Translations under genes and position numbers: made by a program
Notes under the pieces: generated by a model
The model's database searches: none
The model's input: only the letters and a program-made list of their open reading frames with translations
Told to the model about the DNA's origin: nothing
Shown here: positions 6,381 to 15,800 of the stretch, piece by piece
Numbering within the stretch: the stretch's first letter is position 1
Layout of the letters: each line of letters begins with the position of its first letter
DNA from: Lachnoclostridium sp. An118
GTDB lineage: Bacteria; Bacillota; Clostridia; Lachnospirales; Lachnospiraceae
Direction: 5' to 3'
Assembly (NCBI RefSeq): GCF_002160985.1
Contig: NZ_NFLQ01000016.1
Coordinates: 1-64,000, forward strand
DNA length: 64,000 nucleotides

Positions 6381-8806
6381 AGAGACGCCTGATACACGCG
6401 GGCATACTGGCCGCCGTCTTCGTCGCGGCGGTCATCGTGTTCAGCTATGTGACAAACAGAGGAAACAACAATATGACTGCGGACCTGGGGACAGCGACCC
6501 TGCCCTCGGTGTCCTTTGCCTGTCAGGGATATGAGGTGAATTATCTGACCGGCTATGTGCGGGAGATGGATGTGACTACCATGCGGGACAGCATCACCCC
6601 GGTGACAGACCAGACCCTGGAGCTGCACATCCAGACCTACGACGCGCGGGTCCAGTCCCTGGACTATGAGGTGTACACCCTGGACGGCTCCCGGCAGCTC
6701 TCCCAGGAGAGTGTGGATGATCCCCAGGAGACCGTGAGCCTTACCTTTGACGCGGAGCTTTTGACAGAGGAGCGGCTCCTCCTCCTGACCCTCCATGTGG
6801 ACGGCCGGGAAATCTACTACTATACGAGGATAGCGGACGGGACGGGCTTTTCCCTTCCGGAGTGCATGAAATATATTTCCGACTACCATGTAAATGCTAT
6901 GGGAAAGGTGGAGAACGTGGGTGTGGGGGCAGCCCTCGAGCCAAGCGGTGAGGAGGGGACGAGCTTTTACCATGTGACCATCAATTCCGACTATGACCAT
7001 GTGTCCTGGGGAAGCCTGCAGCCCCAGGTGACGGGGACTGAGCGGTGGAAGATCACCGAGTCCAACTCTACATACACATCGGTCATCCTGGAATACCAGG
7101 TGCAGTGTGCGGGAGAGGAAAATGAGCAGGACCTGTATAGGGTGAAAGAATTTTTCCGTGTGAGGAACGCGTCCGGCACGATGTATCTCCTGGACTATGA
7201 CCGGACTATGGAGCAGGTATTTGACCCCTCCCAGACGGTGCTGAGCGAGAAGGGGATCCTCCTTGGCATCACGGACCCGGAGGTGCCCTATCTTGTCAGC
7301 GAGGATGGCACCCGGGTGGCCTTTATCCAGGCGAACGAGCTCTGGTACTACAACCAGGAGGCGGATGAGATGTCCCTTCTCTTCAGTTTTATGGACTCAG
7401 AGAGCAAGGACATCCGCAATTTGACGGATGAACACGAGATCCGTCTTCTGCGCATGGATGGAAATGGGAATGTCACCTTTGCCGTCTACGGCTATATGAA
7501 CCGGGGTTCTCACGAAGGGGAAGTGGGGGCGGCCATCTACTACTATCAGGCTGAGCAGAATAACATTGACGAGAAGGCGTTTATCCCCAGCAGCAAGTCC
7601 GCCGCGGTTGCCTCGGAGGAGCTGGGAAAGCTGGTCTACTACAGCGTGGACCGGGAGATGCTCTATGTGCTGGCAGGGGGCACTCTCTATGAGATCGATA
7701 TGGCCAATGAAGAGCAGACAGTCCTTGCGGAGGGCCTGGAAGAAGGGCAGTACGTGACCTCGGACGACGGGCAGATGGCGGCCTACCAGACCAGCGGCAC
7801 GCTGTACGAGGCTTCGGAGGTCACCGTCATGGACCTGGAGACCGGGGACAGCTACACGGTGCAGGCGGAGCAGGACGCCTCCATCCGGCCACTGGGATTT
7901 GTGAACGCGGATTTTGTGTGCGGCATGTCCAGACAGTCGGATGCGGGCCGCACAGTCTCCGGCGAGGAGGTCTATCCCATGTACAAGGTAGAGATACGCA
8001 GCAGTGCCGACAAGGTGCAGAGGACCTATCAGTCGGACAGCGACTATGTGCTGGGCGTGGAGGTGTCCGGCGGCATGATCAACCTGGAGCGGGTGGTGAA
8101 GAGCGGGGACTCATACACGCAGATAGCATCCAGCCAGATCACGAGCAATGAGGAGAAAAAGGAGAGCAACATTTCCCTCGAGTCCTATGTGACAGACCTG
8201 AAGGAGACTCAGATGAGACTGACCTTTGCGGACGGCATTCCAGACAGGGATCCCAAGGTGCTGAGGCCCAAGCAGGTGCTCTATGAGCAGGCGGCCCAGG
8301 TGGCCTTCGAGGAGACAGGAGAGGGGGATGTGTACTACGTATACGGAACGGGGCGCTTCCAGGGAACCTACGACAGGGCCGGGGACGCCATTGTAAAGGC
8401 GGACGAGGTCAGCGGCGTAGTGGTGTCCGGGGACCAGAAATATGTGTGGGAGAGAGGAAACCGGTATCTGGAATATCTCATCACGGACAGGGACGACGCG
8501 GTGAACGCTCTGCGGGAGAGACTGGCGGGGGACGCCTCCGCCGTGGACGCGGTCCGGGAGGTGCTGGGCGGCCAGATCCTGGACCTGACCGGGTGCACCA
8601 CAGAAGAGATGCTGTACATTGTCAATAACAACATGCCTGTAGTGGGCGTTGTGGGGGACGGGAGCTCTGTGATCCTGATCGGCTACGACCAGTCCTATGT
8701 GACCTACATCGAGACGGCAACGGGAAACAGGACGGCGATCTCCTATGAGCAGATGGACAGCCTTCTGGCGGGAAGCGGACGCACATTTATCAGTGCATTA
8801 GAATAA
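6377..8806 (+). CDS. Membrane-anchored extracytoplasmic protein of unknown function
   Basis: 809 residues from the ATG at 6377, which overlaps the methyltransferase stop by 4 nt and so is probably translationally coupled. A single N-terminal TM segment (about residues 5-24, HAGILAAVFVAAVIVFSYV) is followed by an approximately 780-residue exterior domain. That domain is rich in acidic residues, Thr and Tyr, with repeated strands such as LWYYN, LYEIDM and VTVMDLETGD that suggest beta-propeller-like blades. The C-terminal part (about 720-800: VREVLGGQILDLTGCTTEEMLYIVNNNMPVVGV...YDQSYVTYIE) resembles a cysteine-peptidase-like domain of Lachnospiraceae hypothetical proteins, but I cannot identify it. 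No sortase motif or lipobox is present. Its tight coupling to a methyltransferase has no obvious functional explanation. Confidence 0.75.
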   Translation: MKRRLIHAGILAAVFVAAVIVFSYVTNRGNNNMTADLGTATLPSVSFACQGYEVNYLTGYVREMDVTTMRDSITPVTDQTLELHIQTYDARVQSLDYEVYTLDGSRQLSQESVDDPQETVSLTFDAELLTEERLLLLTLHVDGREIYYYTRIADGTGFSLPECMKYISDYHVNAMGKVENVGVGAALEPSGEEGTSFYHVTINSDYDHVSWGSLQPQVTGTERWKITESNSTYTSVILEYQVQCAGEENEQDLYRVKEFFRVRNASGTMYLLDYDRTMEQVFDPSQTVLSEKGILLGITDPEVPYLVSEDGTRVAFIQANELWYYNQEADEMSLLFSFMDSESKDIRNLTDEHEIRLLRMDGNGNVTFAVYGYMNRGSHEGEVGAAIYYYQAEQNNIDEKAFIPSSKSAAVASEELGKLVYYSVDREMLYVLAGGTLYEIDMANEEQTVLAEGLEEGQYVTSDDGQMAAYQTSGTLYEASEVTVMDLETGDSYTVQAEQDASIRPLGFVNADFVCGMSRQSDAGRTVSGEEVYPMYKVEIRSSADKVQRTYQSDSDYVLGVEVSGGMINLERVVKSGDSYTQIASSQITSNEEKKESNISLESYVTDLKETQMRLTFADGIPDRDPKVLRPKQVLYEQAAQVAFEETGEGDVYYVYGTGRFQGTYDRAGDAIVKADEVSGVVVSGDQKYVWERGNRYLEYLITDRDDAVNALRERLAGDASAVDAVREVLGGQILDLTGCTTEEMLYIVNNNMPVVGVVGDGSSVILIGYDQSYVTYIETATGNRTAISYEQMDSLLAGSGRTFISALE

Positions 8807-8824
8807 GAACAGAACAAAGAGAAA

Positions 8825-8880
8825 GGGGCGCAGGACGTCTGTGTGTATCACATCACAGGACCGTCCTGCGCCCCTTTTTT
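8825..8880 (+). terminator. Strong intrinsic terminator
   Basis: GGGGCGCAGGACG pairs perfectly with CGTCCTGCGCCCC around a 24-nt loop and is followed by six T. It ends the plus-strand operon and sits 40 bp from the end of convergent queT. Confidence 0.9.
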
Positions 8881-8920
8881 ATTTATCCGGGCAAAACAGT
8901 AGATTTATGCCGGGTCCGGC

Positions 8921-9418
8921 CTACATGGCAGCAGCCCTTGGAAATAAAGTGTTCCGATAGCGGTTCAGCGCATAGTAGACAATGAGTCCCAGGATGGTAC
9001 AGGAAAGCACCTCTCCGATGCCTACTGTCAGCATGAGGAAGGGCAGCGGCAGGTTTACGCCGTAGGCGATCCGCAGCACCAGGGGGACGATGCCTACATT
9101 CGCGATGATGGGAGGCAGTGTGCCGATGACCGGCCTGTGGCTCCGCAGCAGCCAGGTGAAGACGGCGCCGATCAGTGTGGCCAGGCTTCCGAAGATGATG
9201 TCCGGAAGAAGGGCACCGCCCACAACATTTCCCAGCAGGCAGCCGATGAAAAGTCCCGGGATGGCCGCCGGTGTAAAGAGGGGCAGGATGGTCAGTGCCT
9301 CTGCGATCCGCACCTGGATCTCCCCGAAGGAAATAGGTGCGAAAATGTAGGTCAGCACCACGTAGATGGCAGCGATCATGGCTGCCTGTGTCATAAATGC
9401 TACATTCTTGTTCTTCAT
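8921..9418 (-). CDS. queT: QueT-family queuosine-precursor transporter
   Basis: 165 residues, nearly all membrane. The N-terminus MKNKNVAFMTQAAMIAAIYVVLTYIFAPISFGEIQVRIAEALTILP... carries the family signature FGEIQVRIAEAL, and about five hydrophobic helices follow (FTPAAIPGLFIGCLLGN, LATLIGAVFTWLL, IIANVGIVPLVL, MLTVGIGEVLSCTILGLIVYYAL). QueT is the preQ1/queuine-precursor uptake component that works with ECF-type energising modules or alone. The upstream leader carries a preQ1-I-like aptamer overlapping the AAAGGAG ribosome site, which supports both the assignment and translational control by preQ1. An open frame extends upstream of 9418, but that part is the leader. Confidence 0.92.
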   Translation of the reverse strand: MKNKNVAFMTQAAMIAAIYVVLTYIFAPISFGEIQVRIAEALTILPLFTPAAIPGLFIGCLLGNVVGGALLPDIIFGSLATLIGAVFTWLLRSHRPVIGTLPPIIANVGIVPLVLRIAYGVNLPLPFLMLTVGIGEVLSCTILGLIVYYALNRYRNTLFPRAAAM

Positions 9419-9433
9419 ATTCAGTTCTCTCCT

Positions 9434-9472
9434 TTAGTTTTGTTTTACGAGTGGAAGGTCTCGAACACTCGC
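9434..9472 (-). promoter_or_regulatory. PreQ1-I-type riboswitch
   Basis: On the minus strand a short stem (CGAGTG with CACTCG) encloses a C/U/A-rich loop, followed by an A-rich tail ending CAAAACTAA that runs directly into AGGAG. This layout (about 39 nt; 5-6 bp stem, A-rich tail folding back as a pseudoknot) is the class I preQ1 aptamer, and it would hide the queT ribosome site when ligand is bound. Position directly upstream of queT is the classical context. Confidence 0.72.
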
Positions 9473-9480
9473 GCCTGAGC

Positions 9481-9540
9481 GGTTCCCAAAGGCCTCCGGT
9501 GGATGGCTCTGGGAACTTCCCATAACGCCGGGAATCGGCG
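9481..9540 (-). other. Structured leader upstream of the queT riboswitch
   Basis: Inverted repeats GTTCCCA/TGGGAAC (9482-9488 with 9510-9516) and CGCCG/CGGCG (9526-9540) suggest extra folding in the queT leader. No gene is visible between 9473 and 9687. Confidence 0.4.
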
Positions 9541-9687
9541 GCAAGCCCCTGCAGCCCCTGGTTTTCACCCTGGCGTATGATGGGCCTTGCAACGGAGCAT
9601 AGTATAGCATGGCAGGATGGAAAAATCAAGGAATGTCCGGGATTTGTCCGATATACCATGTAAGGCAGTGGTCCGGTACTGGTCATA

Positions 9688-10530
9688 TCAGAGATGCAGA
9701 TCCAGAACTCCTGCGGCTTCCCCTATCCGGCCGCCAGCCAGCAGATATTTTTTCAGATTCCGCTGCAGGGTGGTGCTCTCCGGCAGGTCGGCCAGGGGAA
9801 TGTCCGGACGCTTGTACACCCATGTGAGGAACTGGTCGTGATCCGGAAATACTTCTGTCACCTTGTACTCACTCTGAAATGAGAGAATGCGGGAGCTCTC
9901 CGGCAGACATTCCTTCAGGGCAGGGCTCAGGAGCCAGGAGGTACAAAGAAAGGGGACGCCCTCGTATGCGGGGAAAAGCCGGGCGATAAAGTCCCGCGCT
10001 GTATCGTAGGAGCGGTGGCGGGCCTGAGGGGAGAGGTCCGCGTCCGAGGGGATGTGGACGTGGACCGCCTTCTGTCCCCTGTCCTCTGTCAGCTCAAATT
10101 CCAGCGTGCCCAGGCGGAAGAGCCGGGCGGAAAGCTGGCGCATGGTCCAGAAATCCCGGTCAAAGCCGAAGGTCCCGTAGCTTTCCAGGTGCTCGTTTAT
10201 AAAGCGGGTAAAGCATTTCAGGGTCTCGATATATATATCATCGGAAATGCCAAGAGACTGATAGGAATCCCAGGTTTCCCCGCAGCACACGAGCATAAAT
10301 GTGAGGACCTTCATGCCTCTGGGATCGTCTCCTATCAGTGCTTTCAGGCGTGCCAGGGCATCATCCCAGGCGGCGGGGATAAGAAGAGCCTTTAGAAGGG
10401 GGCGGGCCTGTGGGAGGAGCGCCTCAAATCCGTGACTCTGGTGAAAGCAGCGGACATGAGAGCGGCATTCCCCCGGCAGATCGATAGCGTGGCACAGCAG
10501 TTCCAGTTCAAAATCAGACAAAAAATTCAT
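9688..10530 (-). CDS. Acyltransferase-like protein (GNAT-type N- and C-terminal domains)
   Basis: 280 residues, ATG at 10530 preceded by GGGAGGG. The sequence fits the Clostridia family described as an N-acyltransferase N-terminal domain followed by a GNAT-like C-terminal domain. Supporting segments are MLVCCGETWDSYQSLGISDDIYIETLKCFTRF (about 78-109), WTMRQLSARLFRLGTLEFEL, VHVHIPSDADLSP, and the C-terminal PFLCTSWLLSPALKECLPESSRILSFQ. The HIP.DA.L segment and the CTSWLL strand are typical. The substrate is unknown. It is separated from queT by the riboswitch leader, so the two genes are probably independently controlled. Confidence 0.75.
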   Translation of the reverse strand: MNFLSDFELELLCHAIDLPGECRSHVRCFHQSHGFEALLPQARPLLKALLIPAAWDDALARLKALIGDDPRGMKVLTFMLVCCGETWDSYQSLGISDDIYIETLKCFTRFINEHLESYGTFGFDRDFWTMRQLSARLFRLGTLEFELTEDRGQKAVHVHIPSDADLSPQARHRSYDTARDFIARLFPAYEGVPFLCTSWLLSPALKECLPESSRILSFQSEYKVTEVFPDHDQFLTWVYKRPDIPLADLPESTTLQRNLKKYLLAGGRIGEAAGVLDLHL

Positions 10531-10669
10531 GAGCAGATACCCTCCCTTATTAATCTGGCTTTATTGTAGCACAGAAGGGAGACAGCGAAAAGCTGATTGC
10601 GTTTTGATGTATGACAGGGGAGTATTATAAGAACACTAAAAGCAAAAAATATATCCAGGAGGATTTGTA

Positions 10670-11527
10670 ATGATGAAAGGTACAGTGAGGAACAGGGAAT
10701 ACAGTCTGGAGAGGTTTCAGGAATATCTGCAGGAAAGAGAGAATTCTCAGGCAACGATCGGAAAATATCTCCGGGATGTAAGAAAATTCTTTTGGTTTAT
10801 GGATCAAAGAGAAGAGGTCGATAAAGAAGTCCTGATGAGCTACAAGCAGTGGCTTATAGATAATTATTCTGTCAGTAGCGTGAATTCTATGATCGCCGCG
10901 CTGAACCAGTATCTTGTATTTGCCGATATGGAGAGACTGAGACTGAAGCGCGTCAGAGTCCAGAGAATGGACATCCAGTATCTGGAAAAGGAGTTGAAAA
11001 AGGGAGAATTTCAGAGGCTGGTGAGGAAGGCCAGAGGCCAGGGGAAAGAGCAGATTGCCATGATCATGGAGACGATGTGTGCCACAGGGATACGTGTGAG
11101 CGAGTTGAAGTTTTTCCGGGTGGACAATGTAAAGAGCGGGATCGTGAAGGTGTGGAACAAGGGAAAATGCCGGCTGGTCATCCTCCCTGCGCTTCTCAGA
11201 AGCAAGCTGCTCCTCTACATCAGCCGGAATCGGATCAGAGCCGGGATCGTGTTCAGGACACGGACGGGGAGAGCGAAGGACCGTTCCAATATCTGGCGGG
11301 AGATGAAGGATATTGCGGCAGAGGCAGGAATCGGGCTGAAAAAGGTATTTCCCCACAATCTGCGCCACCTCTTTGCACGGACCTTTTATAAGGAAACAAA
11401 AAATCTTCTCAATCTGGCGGATATCCTGGGACACAGCAGTCTGGAGGTGACAAGGATCTACGCGTCGGACGGGCTGACGGCATGGAAGAAAAATCTTGAA
11501 AGGATAAAGCTGCTTGAAACAACATAA
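10670..11527 (+). CDS. Tyrosine recombinase, probable invertase of the adjacent promoter switch
   Basis: 285 residues from ATG 10670 (a second ATG follows at once), with AGGAGG 7 nt upstream. An N-terminal SAM-like core-binding domain (about 10-95) precedes a catalytic domain with R142 (ATGIRVSELKF), K166 (NKGKCRLVILP), H229 and R232 (HNLRHLFARTF), H255 (ILGHSS) and the nucleophile Y264 (TRIYASDG), so the full active-site set is present. There are no excisionase or phage genes nearby. Its stop codon lies inside the left 27-bp inverted repeat of the switch at 11519-11781, tying it physically to that element. It probably inverts the spacer. Because strand exchange should occur in the repeat core, after the stop, the protein would be the same in both orientations. 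Confidence 0.92.
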   Translation: MMKGTVRNREYSLERFQEYLQERENSQATIGKYLRDVRKFFWFMDQREEVDKEVLMSYKQWLIDNYSVSSVNSMIAALNQYLVFADMERLRLKRVRVQRMDIQYLEKELKKGEFQRLVRKARGQGKEQIAMIMETMCATGIRVSELKFFRVDNVKSGIVKVWNKGKCRLVILPALLRSKLLLYISRNRIRAGIVFRTRTGRAKDRSNIWREMKDIAAEAGIGLKKVFPHNLRHLFARTFYKETKNLLNLADILGHSSLEVTRIYASDGLTAWKKNLERIKLLETT

Positions 11528-11545
11528 CGTTAATTATGTTGTAAA
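11519..11545 (+). repeat. Left inverted repeat (IRL) of invertible element
   Basis: A 27-bp sequence identical to the reverse complement of 11755-11781. It contains arms ACAACATAA and TTATGTTGT around a 6-bp asymmetric core CGTTAA, the layout of a tyrosine-recombinase crossover site. It also holds the stop codon of the upstream recombinase. Confidence 0.95.
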
Positions 11546-11585
11546 CAAACTGTCCATAAAAACTAAAAATAGTGAATTCTTAATA

Positions 11586-11614
11586 ATTTTATACTACATA
11601 ATTCAAAAAGTCAA
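11586..11614 (-). promoter_or_regulatory. Promoter inside the inverton, pointing away from the adhesin in this copy
   Basis: On the minus strand TTGACT (11614-11609), a 17-bp spacer and TAAAAT (11591-11586): 5/6 matches in each box. No comparable plus-strand promoter was found in the spacer or between the right repeat and 11828. In this orientation transcription would run antisense into the recombinase 3' end. Confidence 0.65.
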
Positions 11615-11754
11615 TAAAATCGACAATACAATACAAAATATCAATTTATTCTATACAGCATGTGCATTGCGTATATTTATTTCACACGTCCTTCTTTTAA
11701 CGTCCTCAGCTCACCGATTACCTGAAAGCCCACTTATTTCAAAGGAAACCGTAC

Positions 11755-11781
11755 TTTACAACATAATTAACGTTATGTTGT
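11755..11781 (-). repeat. Right inverted repeat (IRR) of invertible element
   Basis: The perfect 27-bp inverse copy of 11519-11545. On this side the palindromic arms extend to 12 bp each (TTTACAACATAA and its complement, 11755-11784) around core TTAACG. Confidence 0.95.
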
Positions 11782-11784
11782 AAA

Positions 11785-11798
11785 ACAGCTCTCGCTGT
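11785..11798 (+). other. Small hairpin in the predicted ON-state leader
   Basis: ACAGC, loop TCTC, GCTGT directly after the right inverted repeat and 29 bp before the AP2 gene. It would be in the 5' leader of the adhesin operon mRNA. Function unknown. Confidence 0.4.
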
Positions 11799-11827
11799 AC
11801 CTGAAAGAGGAGGGGAGAGGAAGAAGA

Positions 11828-12772
11828 ATGATGTCAGAGAAAAATAATCTGATTGGAAAAAGATTTGGGAAGCTGGTGGTCACGGAGTGTACAGGACAGA
11901 CTCAGGACAGGTACAGGCTGTGGCGCTGCAGGTGTGACTGTGGAGGCGAGATCCTGGCCAACACAAAGCGGCTGAAGGCCGGCACTGTTACAAGCTGCGG
12001 CTGTGTTCCCAGGGCAACAGCCCAGCGGGGCAATGTGGCGGAGGATTTGAGCGGAAGGACCTTTGGCTATCTGACCGTGCTCAGGAGAACAGAGAACAAG
12101 GGAGGCCGCACCTGCTGGCTTTGCCGCTGCGACTGCGGAAAAGAGAAGGCGGTCCTTGCCAGGGACCTGAAGGCGGGGAAGGTGAAAAGCTGCGGCTGCC
12201 ATGCCCACGATCACAGGCATAACCGGGTAGATCTGAGCGGGCAGAGGTTCGGCAGGCTGACTGCTATAGAGCCCACTGACCGGAGGGACAGGAAGGGAGC
12301 TGTATACTGGCGCTGCAAATGTGACTGCGGTAATGAGACAGAGGCGACAGAGGACGCCCTGGTACACGGAAACTGTGCAAGCTGCGGCTGTCTGAAGAGA
12401 GAAAACCAAAGAAAGATTGCCGGCAAGCTTAACCGTATTGATGGCACCTGTGTGGAGATACTGGAGAAGCGGAAGTCCCGCCGGGACAACACCAGCGGCT
12501 TCCGTGGGGTGTTTAAGCTGAAGGGAGGCAAATACCGGGTAGACATAGGCTTCAAGGGGAAGCGCTACTATCTGGGAAGCTTTTCCGACTACGGTGAGGC
12601 GGTAGCTGCCAGGCTTGAGGCAGAGCAGGCGATCCAGCGGGGATTTCTGGAGTCCTACTATGAGTGGAAGGAAAAGGCGGACCGAGATCCGGGGTGGGGC
12701 AAGACCCATCCGCTGATTTTTGAAGTGGAAAAAAAGAGTGGCGGTCTGGTCATAAACAGGCAGAGTACGTGA
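11828..12772 (+). CDS. Triple CDCG-repeat / AP2-domain putative DNA-binding regulator
   Basis: 314 residues, ATG at 11828 behind GAGGAGGGGAGAGG. Three tandem units of about 65 residues each start with a G..FG.L.. motif and carry W.C.CDCG...SCGC cysteine clusters (about 9-60, 73-125 and 137-192), consistent with small zinc-ribbon modules. A C-terminal AP2-type DNA-binding domain follows (about 220-268: SGFRGVFKLKGGKYRVDIGFKG then YYLGSFSDYGEAVAARLEAE). Such modules are common in phage and mobile-element proteins. There is no nuclease motif. It is the first gene after the invertible promoter and lies 61 bp before the giant adhesin gene. A role as regulator of the operon or of inversion is an inference. 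Confidence 0.8.
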   Translation: MMSEKNNLIGKRFGKLVVTECTGQTQDRYRLWRCRCDCGGEILANTKRLKAGTVTSCGCVPRATAQRGNVAEDLSGRTFGYLTVLRRTENKGGRTCWLCRCDCGKEKAVLARDLKAGKVKSCGCHAHDHRHNRVDLSGQRFGRLTAIEPTDRRDRKGAVYWRCKCDCGNETEATEDALVHGNCASCGCLKRENQRKIAGKLNRIDGTCVEILEKRKSRRDNTSGFRGVFKLKGGKYRVDIGFKGKRYYLGSFSDYGEAVAARLEAEQAIQRGFLESYYEWKEKADRDPGWGKTHPLIFEVEKKSGGLVINRQST

Positions 12773-12833
12773 GAAAAAATGTGGAGACACCCAGGCTGAG
12801 AAATAGAAAGGGATCGTGAAAAGGAGGAGGATT

Positions 12834-15800
12834 ATGAAAGGAAGAAGAGTGTTGGCGGGTCTTCTGGCCGCTGTCATGATCATGAACAGCGGTGTGCTTT
12901 CTTCCTATGCATCGGATACTCAGGCTCCGGTGGAAGAAAGTGTGCAAACAGATACTGCCCCGTCAGAAGAACAGAGCGGGGACAAGGCGGATACGCAGCT
13001 GCCACAGGCAGAGAGCAGCGTCTCGTCCGACAGCGGTGCCGCTGATGTACAGGAAGGACAGGGCACCGGAAACCAGAATGTGGAAGCGCAGGACGCAGAG
13101 GGGCAGAATGCGATGCCCCGGGATACACAGACGCCTCCTGCCTCCGGGCAGGATACACAGCAGGCAGCTCCGGCTGCGCCTGCACCAGCACCGGCAGTGG
13201 AACTGTCAGTCAGCATTTCGTCCAGCACGGACCGGGCTGCCTACGGTGATACAGTTACACTGACGGGAAATGTGTCAGTGGAAGAGGCTGCCCTGCAGTG
13301 GCAGTATTCCAGTGACCAGGGAGCAAGCTGGCAGGATGTAAGCGGACAGACAGGCCCAAGCTATACATTCCAGTATAGTGAGACAAATGCATCCTATGTC
13401 TACAGACTTCACGCTGCATACGGCGGAGCGACTGCTGATTCCAACACTCTGACCATTGCACAGAGCAAGACGTTTGCCGAAGTGGCTGAGGAGTATTACG
13501 GAGAAAACGGAACAGTGACTCCGGCCACTGTGACCATCTCCCGCCAGACATCCGGCGATACAGTGAAAGCCGGGGAGATTCTTCCTCTGAGACTGGAATA
13601 TGTCCTGAAAGCGGCGGCGGTTTACAATTACGGTGAGCAGGTAGAACCGTTGTATGATGAGTATACAACGATTGAAGTAAGGCTGCGCCTGCCGGAGGGA
13701 CTTAGCATCGTCAATGAGGAGGAGATCCTTGATGATGTTAAAGAGCTGATCAGACCGGATGACAGCCAGATACCCGGAGATAAGGAAAATAATATCTGGA
13801 CTTTTAAGATAGCAGGGGGCGTGCGGGCGACTACGGATACAACGAGAAGCTTTAATGTGAATGTCCGGGTGGACGGCAACGGCGAGATACCGGTGGGGAC
13901 ATGGTTTGACTTCGCAGGTGATGAGGGCGAGCCGGAGAACCTGGCGGAGATCCGGACGGAGTTTACCATCAAGGACCGGACAGATCCGGATCATGTGACG
14001 GATGGGAAAACCTATGACAAGACAACTCCTATGAACGGGACGGTCAGTGATGTCCGTACTGAAACCGACGATGAATGGGTAGTTGACAAGACGGCAGTCG
14101 ATGCCAAGGCAGACAGCAAGAAGGAGAAGGTGACAGTTACCTACACCTTGAACATCGGTCTGAAAGGCAGCGAAGGGGAGGCTGTAAGTAATCCTGCTAC
14201 CTACGGAAGACCGGGCCGTGTTCCCTTTAAAGACGGAAAGGCAGAGATCAGTCTGAAGGAGACCCCTTCCGTTCATGACAGGGATGGTAACCCGATCACG
14301 GCAGAGAGTATTACCATCACCCCGCAGTTCGGAGATAAAAAGTCCATACAGGTTCCGGAAGCAGGCGTTACGGTTACGGTTCCCGTCGATACCTGCCAGG
14401 GGAAAGACATCAGCGCAACCACGGATGTGGCGGGAACAGCCCCCTTCTTTTCTTCTTATACAGTAGAAGTGGTTTATCCGTATGAGAAGTTTATCGCCAG
14501 CTACAAGGATGTAAACCAGGCAATGCTGAAGGTGGAGAATAATGTGGAGATCTCCTACACGCTGGCAGGAGAAGATCAAATACGCACAGATGACGGCCGT
14601 GCAGAGCAGGAAGCCGGCGAAGTGACGCCTCCTGCAGAGCTGACCATCGGAAAATATATCTTTGGCTATAATAATGATGATCCGCAGGACTACATCTATG
14701 ATAATTTCCCGGCAGGGGACATTGTCAGCGGCCCTGCCAGGTTTCAGATAGAATATGCGGATGAACCAGGGAAATATCCGGATCTGTATGTGAAAAAGGA
14801 AGATAATACATATGAGAAGCTGGAGGTGACAGATGGAACAGTCACCATTGAACCGGAGAATGAGGTGCTCTCTCCGACAACGACAGTTTACCTTGATGCG
14901 GGAACATATGTAATTACAGAGGTCGCATGTCCTGAAAATACAAGGCGGGTAACGGCAGAAGAGAATGAGGACTATAACGCGGATCCCAGAGAGGTTATCC
15001 TCGAAGCGGGTAAAGGCGCAACGACTGATTTTTATAATATAGAGAAGCTTGGCGCGGTCACCGTGGAGAAAAAGGGATTCCGGGACGGTAATGAGACCGT
15101 GCTGCAGGATGCAAAGTTCGGTCTTTACACAACGGAGGCCTGCAGGGATGAAGACCAGGTGGGAGAGCCCCTGCCTACTGGAGCCAATGGAAGGGTGACC
15201 TTCGACCGGCTGCCATACGGCACTTACTATCTGAAAGAGGTTGAGGCGCCGGAGGGCTATATCAAGGACAGCACTGTCCGGAAAGTGATCATCTCCGAGG
15301 AAAACAAGACAGAAACAGTAACATTTACAAATAAATACAACCAGGCCTACGTAGTTATGCAGAAGAAGATCCGGGATGTTGGAACCGGAAGCTATGAAAA
15401 TGTAGACCAGATATATAGCGGTGAATTTACGGAACGGTTCTCCCTGGAAAAGGAAGTTGCCAAGGGACAGTGGGAGACAGTGGAGGATAAGCTGTCTCTG
15501 GGACAGAACGGGCAGATCCTTCAGGCGCTTCCAGTCTACGAGGATGACGGAACGACGCTGATCCGCTACCGCTTTGCGGAACTGCTGCCGGATGGATGGT
15601 ATGCTCCGGAAGAAACAGAGCTTTCCACTGATAAGACGACAGCCTACTCCGAGGAGTTTACCCTGGAGAATGACCTGGGGAACAGTACAGCCACCCGTCG
15701 TGAGATCATCATGAAAAATGACCGGAACGGCAGTATCACTCTCACAAAGAAGTTTTACGAGGCAGCCGCCGGAGGTATGAAAGAGACACAGTCTGGAACG

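Larger units (their letters stand above)
11519..11781. mobile_element. Invertible promoter element (inverton), apparently OFF for the adhesin operon
   Basis: Two perfect 27-bp inverted repeats bound 209 bp of very AT-rich DNA between a tyrosine recombinase and a giant surface-protein operon. The repeat cores are CGTTAA on the left and TTAACG on the right, so recombination gives inversion rather than excision. The spacer has no credible gene. Its best promoter (TTGACT, 17 bp, TAAAAT) is on the minus strand and faces the recombinase. Inverting the spacer would place it with a start point near 11721, about 107 nt before the AP2 gene. The DNA layout is seen directly; the switching function is inferred. 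Confidence 0.85.

Noticed and set aside
9419-9686. Open frame overlapping and upstream of queT on the minus strand
   Set aside because: It covers the riboswitch leader and is out of frame with the transporter; composition is not protein-like.
11519-11781. Integrated phage or integrative element attachment sites
   Set aside because: The repeats are inverted, not direct, only 209 bp apart, and no phage or conjugation genes lie between or around them.
11514-11783. 89-codon plus-strand open frame spanning the inverton
   Set aside because: It begins inside the recombinase gene, crosses both inverted repeats and has no ribosome site; it would be destroyed by inversion.
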